This document shows positions 20,252 through 29,855 of a DNA stretch of 64,000 nucleotides, piece by piece. Numbering within the stretch: position 1 is the stretch's first letter; every line of letters starts with the position of its first letter. The position numbers and the translations under genes are program-made. Below the pieces are notes generated by a model. The model had not been told where the DNA came from. It searched no databases and saw nothing but the letters and a program-made list of their open reading frames with translations. This stretch comes from Gammaproteobacteria bacterium (GTDB taxonomy: Bacteria > Pseudomonadota > Gammaproteobacteria > GCA-001735895). The DNA lies in NCBI GenBank assembly GCA_018669845.1, contig JABHSO010000165.1, positions 1 through 64,000 on the forward strand. The letters are read 5' to 3'.

Positions 20252-22501
20252 ATGAATAGAAAGATTGAATTATTAGCTCCAGGCGGCGATGTAGAAGCCA
20301 TTAAAGCTGCTGTTATTGCTGGTGCTAATGCAGTCTATTGTGGCCTGGATAACTTTAATGCTCGAAACCGCGCCTCCAATCTTACTTTTGATGACTTATC
20401 CGGCATTTTACGCTTAACACACAAATATGACTGCGACGTATTTTTGACCTTGAATGTAGTCATTCTTGAATATGAAATCCCTAGCTTGATCAAGCTACTG
20501 AACAAGCTGGTTAACTCTGGTATTGATGGCATTATTGTTCAGGATCTAGGGATTTTTAACCTGGTAAAGAAATATTTCCCGTCACTCAATATTCACGCTT
20601 CAACGCAACTGACTACTCTTAACGAGGGGCAGATATTATTCCTGGCAAAAATTGGGGCATCTCGCGTTAATTTATCACGCGAATTAAATATTAACGAAAT
20701 GAAATCTTTATCGGCATTAGCCCATAAGCACAATGTACTTACTGAAGTTTTTGTTCATGGTGCATTGTGTATCGCATTTTCAGGACAGTGTTATTCAAGC
20801 TCGGTCAGCGTGGGTAACTCTGGCAATCGGGGAAGTTGCAGCCAGGCATGTCGTGATGAATACGAAATCACAGCAACAGGCAATCGTTTTCCACTTAACC
20901 TGAAAGATAACTCTGCTTATTTTGACCTTCCAGAGTTAGTCGATGCTCAAGTTGACTCTTTGAAAATTGAAGGTCGAATTAAAAATGCTCACTATGTTTA
21001 TACCGTGGTAGATACCTGGCGAAAACAGGTCGATGAGTTTGTTGAATCAGGAAAATTATTGGCCGATAATTCTAACTTGCATCGTGTTTTTAACCGTGAC
21101 TTTACTAACTCATTTTTACAGGGCGACCTCACAAAGGATATGTTTATCGACAATCCTCGTGATCACAGCATTCAACACGCCATTGAAAAAAGCCATGCTG
21201 TTCTGGTAGAAGATATTCAGAAAGTAAAGCACGAACTCTACACCAGGAAAAATGAGCTCGGAGCAGAACTTGCAGAAAAAATTAAATATATCAGCATTGC
21301 TAAACAACCATTGGCATTAACTTTTACTGGCAAGTTGAACGAAGCTTTATGTTTAACCATGACGATAGGTGATGACGACAAGTTACACAGCTTGAAAACT
21401 GAATTAAAGCTCAAACCTGCCAATCAATCGGCGATAAATCAGGCCACATTAGAAAAGCGTTTTAAAAATTTCGCAAACAATGATTACACCATTGAAGGTT
21501 TTGACTGTGATGGTCTGGATGATGACTTAAGCATTCCGTTTAAGGCACTAACAGCATTAAAAAATCAGGCGACTTTTCTGTTAAATAATTCAGTAGAAGT
21601 TATTCCCTTTGTTGAAGTATCCACATTAGAAAAGAAAAATAAATCCAGCTCAAAACATAGTTTATCAATATTGATTGCCGATGAAAAAGATAGTCAACTG
21701 TGTGATTTAACTGATGCTGACGTATATTTCAAGTTGCCAGAAAGTTTCAAAAAAGGTAGCAATAAGTACATCGATATTTTATTGAATAATCCACGCCTGA
21801 TACCATGGTTTCCTGCGGTATTAATTGGTAATGATTACGACGAATCAGTACGAATACTTGAACAGGTTCTTCCTGACCGTATTGTTAGTAATAATACCGG
21901 CATTGCCTACAAAGCCTTTGAAATGGGCATTGAGTGGATTGCTGGTCCATTCTTGAACACCACCAACTCTTACGCACTACTAACCTTGAAAGAAGAATTA
22001 AACTGTGCCGGAGCCTTTATTTCAAATGAAATAAATCGCATGCAAATCAAAAACATAAGGCGACCGGATAACTTCAAATTGCTGTACAGCATTTATCACC
22101 CGATTTTAATGATGACCAGCCGTCAGTGTTTCTTCCAGCAAACCGTCGGCTGTAAAAAATCCAGCATCGATGATAAGTGTATGCTGACCTGTACAAAAGC
22201 TACTACGATAAAAAATATCAAAGGTGTTTCTTTTAATATTGATAAACAGAAAGGTGGATACCCCAGTATTTATAATCATGAACAGTTTTTAAACTTCGAT
22301 ATCGTGAATGATCTAGCTGATTTATTTGATGAGTTTTTTATTGATCTGACAAATATTGGCACTGGCTCTAAAGCAGAGCAAGACAAAGCACAGTTGATAA
22401 CACTGTTTGAAAATTTCTTAAGCGGTGATGATCAGGCACAACAAAAATTAAACAATTTGATCATTGTATCGACTAATGCACAATATAGTCAGGGACTGTA
22501 A
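20252..22501 (+). CDS. U32 family peptidase (RlhA/TrhP-like; probable RNA hydroxylation factor)
   Basis: ELLAPGGDVEAIKAAVIAGANAVYCGLDNFNARNRASN; EVFVHGALCIAFSGQCYSSSVSVGNSGNRGSCSQACRDEY; LKIEGRIKNAHYVY. Confidence 0.88.
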   Translation: MNRKIELLAPGGDVEAIKAAVIAGANAVYCGLDNFNARNRASNLTFDDLSGILRLTHKYDCDVFLTLNVVILEYEIPSLIKLLNKLVNSGIDGIIVQDLGIFNLVKKYFPSLNIHASTQLTTLNEGQILFLAKIGASRVNLSRELNINEMKSLSALAHKHNVLTEVFVHGALCIAFSGQCYSSSVSVGNSGNRGSCSQACRDEYEITATGNRFPLNLKDNSAYFDLPELVDAQVDSLKIEGRIKNAHYVYTVVDTWRKQVDEFVESGKLLADNSNLHRVFNRDFTNSFLQGDLTKDMFIDNPRDHSIQHAIEKSHAVLVEDIQKVKHELYTRKNELGAELAEKIKYISIAKQPLALTFTGKLNEALCLTMTIGDDDKLHSLKTELKLKPANQSAINQATLEKRFKNFANNDYTIEGFDCDGLDDDLSIPFKALTALKNQATFLLNNSVEVIPFVEVSTLEKKNKSSSKHSLSILIADEKDSQLCDLTDADVYFKLPESFKKGSNKYIDILLNNPRLIPWFPAVLIGNDYDESVRILEQVLPDRIVSNNTGIAYKAFEMGIEWIAGPFLNTTNSYALLTLKEELNCAGAFISNEINRMQIKNIRRPDNFKLLYSIYHPILMMTSRQCFFQQTVGCKKSSIDDKCMLTCTKATTIKNIKGVSFNIDKQKGGYPSIYNHEQFLNFDIVNDLADLFDEFFIDLTNIGTGSKAEQDKAQLITLFENFLSGDDQAQQKLNNLIIVSTNAQYSQGL

Positions 22502-22520
22502 AATAAGGAAGAATAGTATC

Positions 22521-22700
22521 TACTCAGCATAATTTAAAAAGTCAAAATATATTCACCACAAAGGCATGAAGCTCACGATGAAGATCAAAAACACATTAAT
22601 TAAATTCTAATATTCAGGCATTAGTCATGATTTCGAACAAACTTGATTAGTACAGAATGATTCACCTTCGTGTACTTCGTGCCTTCGTGGTGAAAAATCT
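22521..22700. repeat. CACCACGAAG/CTTCGTGGTG-bounded intergenic repeat, copy 1
   Basis: ATTCACCACAAAGGCATGAAG...CATTAGTCATGATTTCGAACAAACTT...CCTTCGTGTACTTCGTGCCTTCGTGGTGAAAA; similar sequence at 24761 and 59271. Confidence 0.8.
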
Positions 22701-22789
22701 TTAAATTGTTCGAATATTGAAACTCACTGAGTGAGTTACGAAGAATATATTTTTGGATACACTGCTGCCTCGTTAACTTAATATCAATA

Positions 22790-23075
22790 TTACTGAGGCG
22801 TCAATAAGTGCCAGATTGCTTCGATATAAGCTTGTTGTATATCTTTTGGTGATAAGTGGTAAAAAGCTATACAGGCCTGTTCTAGCTGCTCATCATAATT
22901 ACCCTGATGTTCAAGCAGCCATATATACAATGTGTAATCCTGAAGCGATCATTTGCGACAACATTAACAGGTAGAGCGAAATCGCATCCAGTTGCAGGTG
23001 GCCCCACTCTTCATCTCCAACAACCGCCAGACCCGTTTGAGTACCAAATTTAGCATGAATGGAATCTGCTGGATC
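22790..23075 (-). pseudogene. GH15/phosphorylase-b-kinase-like (glucoamylase-fold) gene remnant, frameshifted/internally deleted
   Basis: Reverse frame: [54 protein letters not shown]; then another frame: [43 protein letters not shown]. Confidence 0.7.
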
Positions 23076-23158
23076 AATTTATTTCAAAGAGTTTAATTGA
23101 TTTTGTAGTTATTGATATAAACTCTTACAATGTTGATCATTGAACAGTAAATAGCACT

Positions 23159-24136
23159 ATGCCTGAACAAAAAACCTGGAATCTGGTTGCCGATATTGGT
23201 GGAACCAATGCCCGCTTCGCAGTACATGATATAAGCTGTGATGAAATTAAAGATACCATCGTATTATCCGTTGCTGAATATCCTCATTTTCTAAATGCAT
23301 TACATAACTTTATTGATCAAATCAAACAAACAGGGAACTGGGAACATCTTCCCCAAGCTGCCTGTCTGGCCGTGGCCTGCCCGGTCGACGGGGATTTGAT
23401 ACGTTTTACCAATAGCCACTGGACTTTCAGTAAATCTGAACTTTCCAGCAAACTAAATCAAATTCAAGTCGATGTCATTAATGATTTTACAGCTATTGCT
23501 TATAGTATCTCGGCACTAAATTCGAATGAATGGTTTCAGCTTGGTGAAGGAAAACCCCAAACTGATAAACCCGTGGCAATTCTTGGACCCGGCACCGGAC
23601 TGGGCATGTGCACACTGGTACCTGTCGAACACAACTTTATTGTTCTTGATGGTGAAGGGGGGCATACCCATTTTGCTCCAGCATCTGCCCAGGAGATAGC
23701 CATACTGAATGAATTACAAACCCGTTTTGAACTGGTCTCTTTAGAAAGACTGTTATCTGGAGCAGGCATCATAAATATTTACCAGGCCCTGTGTAATTTG
23801 CAATCTGCTGACATCGTTCATCAAAAAGCAGCAGACATTACTACCGCAGCTATTGAAGGAAGTGATGGGCAGGCGGTTGAGGCTTTATCTGTTTTCTGCC
23901 GCATACTCGGGTCTACAGCTGGTAATTTCGCAATGATGACAGGAGCCAGAGGTGGTGTTTATATCGCTGGTGGCATAGCCCCAAAAATCATCGACTTTAT
24001 CGCTAACAGTGAGTGCAGAGAACAGTTTGAAAATAAAGGCCGATTTGCATCTTATGTAAAAAATATACCATTAAGAATTTTACTGAAAGATCAACCTGGT
24101 CTGCACGGCGCTATGCAGAAATTAAAACTCAGCTAA
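23159..24136 (+). CDS. glk: Glucokinase
   Basis: LVADIGGTNARFAVHD; GPGTGLGMCTLVP; GGHTHFAPASAQEIAIL; GGVYIAGGIAPKI. Confidence 0.94.
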   Translation: MPEQKTWNLVADIGGTNARFAVHDISCDEIKDTIVLSVAEYPHFLNALHNFIDQIKQTGNWEHLPQAACLAVACPVDGDLIRFTNSHWTFSKSELSSKLNQIQVDVINDFTAIAYSISALNSNEWFQLGEGKPQTDKPVAILGPGTGLGMCTLVPVEHNFIVLDGEGGHTHFAPASAQEIAILNELQTRFELVSLERLLSGAGIINIYQALCNLQSADIVHQKAADITTAAIEGSDGQAVEALSVFCRILGSTAGNFAMMTGARGGVYIAGGIAPKIIDFIANSECREQFENKGRFASYVKNIPLRILLKDQPGLHGAMQKLKLS

Positions 24137-24149
24137 TGCCCTGTTTGAT

Positions 24150-24758
24150 TTGATAATGGATTTATTTGAACATGACCCTGACTTTAATTTATTACCCTAT
24201 GATGGTGAAGTAAATTATTTTGGGGTAATTTTATCACCCTCTGAATCCACTCATTATTTAGACCATTTATTGAACGCTATTGAATGGAAAAATGATGAAG
24301 TGATTATTGCCGGTAAACACATTACCACCAAACGCAAAGCAGCCTGGTATGGAGATGAACGCTATGCTTACAGTTATTCGAATACCACGAAACATGCCCT
24401 GCCCTGGACCACAGAATTACTCTTGCTAAAAGACATCGTAGAGCAATATTGCGGAAAAACTTTCAACTCATGCCTACTCAACCTGTATCATAATGGTGAT
24501 GAAGGCATGACCTGGCATTGTGATGATGAAAAAATGCTAGGTGTTAATACAACTATCGCATCTTTAAGTTTCGGGTCTGAACGAAAATTTTCTTTCAAAC
24601 ATAAATCATCCAGACAAACCATTTCTATAGATTTGCAACAGGGTAGTTTATTGATCATGAAAGGCACCACTCAAACTCATTGGTTACACAGCCTGCCAAA
24701 AACAAAAAAGTCGACTTCCCCTCGAGTAAATCTTACCTTTAGAACAATTGTTAATTAA
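24150..24758 (+). CDS. AlkB-like 2OG-Fe(II) oxygenase
   Basis: LLNLYHNGDEGMTWHCDDEKMLGVNTTIASLSFGSERKFSFKHK ... TQTHWLHSLPKTKKSTSPRVNLTFR. Confidence 0.9.
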   Translation: MIMDLFEHDPDFNLLPYDGEVNYFGVILSPSESTHYLDHLLNAIEWKNDEVIIAGKHITTKRKAAWYGDERYAYSYSNTTKHALPWTTELLLLKDIVEQYCGKTFNSCLLNLYHNGDEGMTWHCDDEKMLGVNTTIASLSFGSERKFSFKHKSSRQTISIDLQQGSLLIMKGTTQTHWLHSLPKTKKSTSPRVNLTFRTIVN

Positions 24759-24760
24759 AG

Positions 24761-24932
24761 TAACTATTCAGCATATTAAAAGTCAAAAAATATCACCACG
24801 AAGGTCACGAAGAAAAACAAATACATATTTTTAAAATCTACTAATTCGATAATTAGTTATGATTTTAAACAAATTTAAATATCCCATATTAGTTTCCCTT
24901 CGTGTACTTCGTGCCTTCGTGATGAAATTTTA
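24761..24932. repeat. CACCACGAAG/CTTCGTGGTG-bounded intergenic repeat, copy 2
   Basis: GTAACTATTCAGCATATTAAAAGTC...ATCACCACGAAGGTCACGAAG...CCCTTCGTGTACTTCGTGCCTTCGTGATGAAA. Confidence 0.8.
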
Positions 24933-24946
24933 GTATTAAATATTAA

Positions 24947-27900
24947 TCAGCTTTTACTGGTCCATTTTTTCAGTGACTGGTAAAGCATTTCTTTCTTAAA
25001 TGGTTTTGTTACAACATCATTCATACCTGCTTGCTGACAGCTTTGTCGATCTTCTTCAGAGGCATTAGCCGTTAGAGCAATAATGGGGACAGGTTCAATA
25101 TTATTCTGACCCGCCTCAATTTCACGGATTTTTCTGGTCGCATCATATCCATCCATAACAGGCATTCGGCAATCCATAAAAATAAAATCAAACCTTTCAT
25201 TTTTCCAGTAATCTACCGCTTGCTGCCCATTTGATGCGAGCTTTACTTTACAGTTAAAACTTTCTACAAATTTTTTGGCAATAATTTGATTAGGAATAAC
25301 ATCTTCAACAATTAGTATATTTAAATTCAAAGCCTCAAATGTTGGTTCATCCTTAGATTTTTTAATATTGAGATCTTCACTTTGTTCAAGAACATCAATT
25401 TCCACCAGGCTTAATAACACTTTAAACTGAGTACCTTCACCTTTGATGGATGAAACACTTATTTCACCTCCCATCAAGCTCACCAGTTTTCGGGTGATGG
25501 CAAGACCTAACCCTGTACCCTCATATTTTCGGGTAGTTGCCTGGTCGGCCTGAGTGAATTCATCAAATAAATTTCCGACAGACTGCTCATCGATCCCTAT
25601 GCCTGAATCTGAAACTGTTAATTGAATAAGATTGGCATCAGATTTTTGTTGAGGTTTTTTAATTATTATTTTTACAAAACCGCGATGAGTAAATTTTATG
25701 GCATTGCCTATCAGGTTAACCAGAACCTGTTTAATTTTTACCGAATCCCCTGTGAAGAGTACTGGACAATCTGTCGAGTATTCTAAAATCAGTTCAAGAT
25801 TTTTTTGCTGTGCCAGGCTATCCGTCATGCCAATACATTCATTACACAAGTGCTGAAGATTAAAATCTATTTCCTCCAGTATTGTCATGCTGGAGTCAAG
25901 CTTGCTGAAGTCCAGAATATTATTGATAATATGTAAAAGGTTCTGTCCGGATATATTGATTAAATCAACATATTCTTTTTGCTCATCATTGAGAGGTGTA
26001 TCTTCCAGTAACTGAGCCATACCAAGAACACCATTCATCGGGGTTCTAATTTCATGACTCATGGTTGCCAGAAAACGACTTTTAGATTGATTAGCTATAT
26101 CGGCCTTTTGTTTAGCATTATAAAGGTCGGTGATATCGAGTCTGTATCCAACGGTATAACCCGATGGTGTTTTACTTTCACGTAAGTTTATCCATCGACC
26201 ATTATTAAGTTCCTGCATTACATCTGACTGTGGTTGATTGTGAATAGCCAGAAGCTGTTTTATCCATTCATCTTCACAACCATTAGCATCTACATAGAGT
26301 CCATTATTACAACCATAGCGGAGTATCTCTTCAAATGTTCGACCTTGTTTAATCAAATCAGTAGAAGGTTTATACATTTGAGTATATTTCTCATTAAAAA
26401 ATACAAGTCGATCTTCTGGATCAAAAATTGCAAAAGCCTCTCCCAGCGCTTCTATAGAAGATCGAAGTAATTGTTCACTCTGTATTATTTTACTTTCTGC
26501 CAGTTTCCGTTCAGTAATATCCGTCGAGACACCCAATAGAGCATAGATTTCACCTTTATGGTTATGCAGCGGTATTTTTGTCGTAATAAAAACAGTTTCA
26601 GCACCACTTTGTTTTACTTTTCTTACATCTTCCTGACTGATGGTTTGACCTTTAGTTAAAACTAACCTGTCCACTTTCTGAATTGATTTAGCAGACTGTT
26701 CATCAAAAAACTGTCTGTCATTAGAACCTATTACTTTTTCCAGTGTGGTGTTCCATAAATCACAGGTCATCTGATTAGCATAAATATATTCCCCCCGAAT
26801 ATCTTTCAGATAAACATACACATTAATATTGTTAATAATAGTTTTAAGTTGAAGTTCACTTAGAGCACGAGCATGTTCTGACTGGCGCAATTTAATCAGA
26901 TAAAAAGCAAATAGAATGAACAAGACAAGAGCAAATAAAACATACTTTACAACGGTTACAACTTTAAAACCCTGGTTTATGGTTAAGCCCATCCAGCGAT
27001 GTAAAATAGTATCTTTTTCACTCTGATTAATACCATTTAAAACTTTCTGCAATATGCTTAATAATTCATGATATTTATGAGCAACAGCAATTCGGTGATT
27101 CGTGTTGTATTCAGTCACTCCTGAAAAGCGTAAATTTAACAATCCCTGTTGCTGAATATAGTAGTTTGAGGCTACACCATCACCAATGCAGGCATCAGCT
27201 ACACCTTCATTGACTGATCGTAATGCTTCTACTTCATTCAGCACGGGTATTAAATTTATATCTGGATAATCCCTTGATATTTTCTCCTCTAACATGGATC
27301 CCTTTTCTATCGCTACATTTTTACCACTCAGATTATTTATACTCCCAAAATATCCCTTACTGGTATCGCTGATAATAACGACAGGTGATTTAAAATAAGG
27401 TTCTGTAAAGTCGAAGTTCCTGTGATTTTTCTGGGTCATATGGGCATTGGCGATAATATCAAGTTTTTGCAGATTTTGAGAATCAATCAGATCATCGCCA
27501 TTTATTTTCTTTACTACTTCAAATTCGATCCCTAACTTACTTTCAATAATATTCAGGTAATCTGCCGTCATACCCCGATAATTCCCATCATTATCCAGCC
27601 ACTCAAAGGGGGCAAAGCTGGTATCTATCCCAACACGTATCACTGGATGTTTATCTAACCACTCTTTTTCTTCGGGTGTAAAGTCCAGAGCCTGTTGGTA
27701 AATAAAACCAGATAGTCGTTCATCTGAAACTGGCTCAGCCAATTTAAGACTTTGATAAATACCGACTACTCGTCGGAGACGGTTTATCTCAATCGACCCT
27801 AAAGGGATAGTGTCGGGTAAAATAAGACTGCGGATACTTTCCGCCTCAAAAACCAGGTGAGCTCTGGATTTTTGTGGATTGAACTGATTAATAATAAAAT

Positions 27901-28687
27901 CAATAACTTCATCGGGATTATCAAGCGCATATTGCCAGCCTTTTAAACTGGCTCGTCTAAATTTATCCACACGTTGAGGATTGTTTTTCACTTCATATTT
28001 AGAAGTAAATAAAATATCTCCATAAAAATCCAGGCCATAACTCAATGGGCTTATAATATTTATATCTATGCCCTTTTCACGAAAGTAAAATAATTGATCA
28101 CTTAAATAAGCAGGCATAACATCAACAATGCCCTGTACAAGATCAACATTCCTGAAAGTTGAGGGTATATATGTATAATCTTCAGTGGTTAATTCAGCCT
28201 GAGCCAGTAAAGCAATAATTGGTGCTTCATTACCTCCTGAATGGTCAAACATGATTCGCTTTCCAGACATTTCATAGGGACTGATAATTCCAGAAGACTT
28301 TTTACTGATTAAAACCAGCGGATCATGCTGTAAAATTGCAGCCACTGCAACTACAGGCTCTCCATTGACATAATTTACAACAGTACTTGAGTCACCTATT
28401 CCATAGTCGGCTTCCCCCCTTACTACCTGATCAATGACAGGCTGTTCAGGGTTTCGCTCCCTTATTTCAACATCCAGTCCCTCATCCTGATAGTAACCTT
28501 TCAGTTTAGCAGCGTAATAACCGGCAAACTGAAATTGATGAAACCATTTAAGCTGTAGAACAATTTTATCCAGTTGAGGTAATTGAGCACTGGCTGAAGG
28601 GGCAAAAAATAGTAACGATATAACCAATAAAGACAAACTGAAACACCAGTTTGAGTTTGTAGATTTTTTTAAACAACACGAAAACAT
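24947..28687 (-). CDS. Hybrid sensor histidine kinase/response regulator with NMT1-like and SBP_bac_3-like periplasmic domains
   Basis: KIVLQLKWFHQFQFAGYYAAKLKGYYQDEGL (NMT1-like), IRVGIDTSFAPFEWLDNDGNYRGMTADYLN (SBP_bac_3), PAS domains, HisKA FLATMSHEIRTPMNGVLGM, C-terminal REC. Confidence 0.9.
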   Translation of the reverse strand: MFSCCLKKSTNSNWCFSLSLLVISLLFFAPSASAQLPQLDKIVLQLKWFHQFQFAGYYAAKLKGYYQDEGLDVEIRERNPEQPVIDQVVRGEADYGIGDSSTVVNYVNGEPVVAVAAILQHDPLVLISKKSSGIISPYEMSGKRIMFDHSGGNEAPIIALLAQAELTTEDYTYIPSTFRNVDLVQGIVDVMPAYLSDQLFYFREKGIDINIISPLSYGLDFYGDILFTSKYEVKNNPQRVDKFRRASLKGWQYALDNPDEVIDFIINQFNPQKSRAHLVFEAESIRSLILPDTIPLGSIEINRLRRVVGIYQSLKLAEPVSDERLSGFIYQQALDFTPEEKEWLDKHPVIRVGIDTSFAPFEWLDNDGNYRGMTADYLNIIESKLGIEFEVVKKINGDDLIDSQNLQKLDIIANAHMTQKNHRNFDFTEPYFKSPVVIISDTSKGYFGSINNLSGKNVAIEKGSMLEEKISRDYPDINLIPVLNEVEALRSVNEGVADACIGDGVASNYYIQQQGLLNLRFSGVTEYNTNHRIAVAHKYHELLSILQKVLNGINQSEKDTILHRWMGLTINQGFKVVTVVKYVLFALVLFILFAFYLIKLRQSEHARALSELQLKTIINNINVYVYLKDIRGEYIYANQMTCDLWNTTLEKVIGSNDRQFFDEQSAKSIQKVDRLVLTKGQTISQEDVRKVKQSGAETVFITTKIPLHNHKGEIYALLGVSTDITERKLAESKIIQSEQLLRSSIEALGEAFAIFDPEDRLVFFNEKYTQMYKPSTDLIKQGRTFEEILRYGCNNGLYVDANGCEDEWIKQLLAIHNQPQSDVMQELNNGRWINLRESKTPSGYTVGYRLDITDLYNAKQKADIANQSKSRFLATMSHEIRTPMNGVLGMAQLLEDTPLNDEQKEYVDLINISGQNLLHIINNILDFSKLDSSMTILEEIDFNLQHLCNECIGMTDSLAQQKNLELILEYSTDCPVLFTGDSVKIKQVLVNLIGNAIKFTHRGFVKIIIKKPQQKSDANLIQLTVSDSGIGIDEQSVGNLFDEFTQADQATTRKYEGTGLGLAITRKLVSLMGGEISVSSIKGEGTQFKVLLSLVEIDVLEQSEDLNIKKSKDEPTFEALNLNILIVEDVIPNQIIAKKFVESFNCKVKLASNGQQAVDYWKNERFDFIFMDCRMPVMDGYDATRKIREIEAGQNNIEPVPIIALTANASEEDRQSCQQAGMNDVVTKPFKKEMLYQSLKKWTSKS

Positions 28688-28892
28688 TTAAAAACTCGAT
28701 GATATTTCTTGTAGTAGTATTTTTTGAATGAAATAAAGTATTTTCATTATTTGAGTATATCTTAAGTAACTAAAAATACCGGAAACTAAAACCTTTTCAG
28801 CTTAAATACTTCTGCTATGACTGTCTCTTTAATCACTATACAGATTCATCTACAGAACTAATTTAATTTCTAACCTGTTAACACAAAGCTAC

Positions 28893-29489
28893 TCAACCAA
28901 CTGCTTTTTGAATAAGAGGGACAAGAGATTCAGGAAATTTAATATTTCCTTCCAAAGCAAATTGCTGACCAGCAGAGGACATCTTCTGCCAGGTTTTACG
29001 AATAATATCCAGCCATTTATCTTCATCATACTCAGGATGTCTCTCAGCAAAAGCCAACATATAATGTTCAAGAAACACCAGATCGGTGACATCTTCTAAT
29101 AATTGAGTATCTGGGTTCACTTTAATACCACGTTTTCCAACTGATTTTTTCACCCTTTCGATACTTTCTTCGTCATATCCCACCTGCTGCATGATAGTAG
29201 CCGTGGTATTGGCATGAAATTTATACAACTGAGTTCTCCATTGCAGATAACCCTGACGATTCATAGGAAAGGTTTTGCGGTCAGATGTCCAGCGTTGAAT
29301 ATGTTGCCCACGCATGGAAATTTTAGCCACATCATCTGCATCAGGTCTGTATCTATCCAACATATCAGTCATTCTGACTGAATAAAGCAGCTCTTTAGGC
29401 CATTCCTTACCATTTTCATCCTTGACCATATTGGGGTCTTCTACGTTAGCAGCATCTATCTGTGAAATTGTTTTTTCGAGCAAGGACAT
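28893..29489 (-). CDS. DUF4202 domain-containing protein
   Basis: DAANVEDPNMVKDENGKEWPKELLYSVRMTDMLDRYRPDADDVAKISMRGQHIQRW; VFLEHYMLAFAERHPEYDEDKWLDIIRKTWQKMS. Confidence 0.82.
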   Translation of the reverse strand: MSLLEKTISQIDAANVEDPNMVKDENGKEWPKELLYSVRMTDMLDRYRPDADDVAKISMRGQHIQRWTSDRKTFPMNRQGYLQWRTQLYKFHANTTATIMQQVGYDEESIERVKKSVGKRGIKVNPDTQLLEDVTDLVFLEHYMLAFAERHPEYDEDKWLDIIRKTWQKMSSAGQQFALEGNIKFPESLVPLIQKAVG

Positions 29490-29724
29490 TCAGTTTCTCC
29501 ACCAGTAAAAAATACATACATTTTAACAAATATTTTAGTAGATATTCCTGATTAAAATCCAGTCTTTTAATTATAAATAACAATTTTTAAGTCAAACCAA
29601 TCATGTTCAGATAACAAATATGAATAATATTTAGTAATAATTAATTAAATGCTTAATTACTAAATAATTTTATATAATTACTTTAGCAAACTCTTATATA
29701 AAGCCATTTCTCTAAATTTTTTAA

Positions 29725-29738
29725 TTGACTTAGATCAA
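29725..29738. promoter_or_regulatory. FNR/DNR-type box TTGACttagATCAA upstream of the octaheme cytochrome gene
   Basis: Exact TTGAY-N4-ATCAA. Confidence 0.65.
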
Positions 29739-29773
29739 TCATTTCGTAACTATGTTAAATCATTGCCTTTCTC

Positions 29774-29787
29774 TTGATAAATATCAA
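29774..29787. promoter_or_regulatory. FNR/DNR-type box TTGATaaatATCAA upstream of the octaheme cytochrome gene
   Basis: Exact TTGAT-N4-ATCAA dyad, 49 bp from the first box. Confidence 0.7.
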
Positions 29788-29855
29788 TCATCCATAAAGT
29801 ACCAGTGGAATAGCATTGCAACGGAAGATCCGAAAAACAATTAAATTTAATAAAA

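Noticed and set aside
22521-24932. CTTCGTG repeats as CRISPR
   Set aside because: Copies are far apart, long and internally similar, with no regular repeat-spacer structure.
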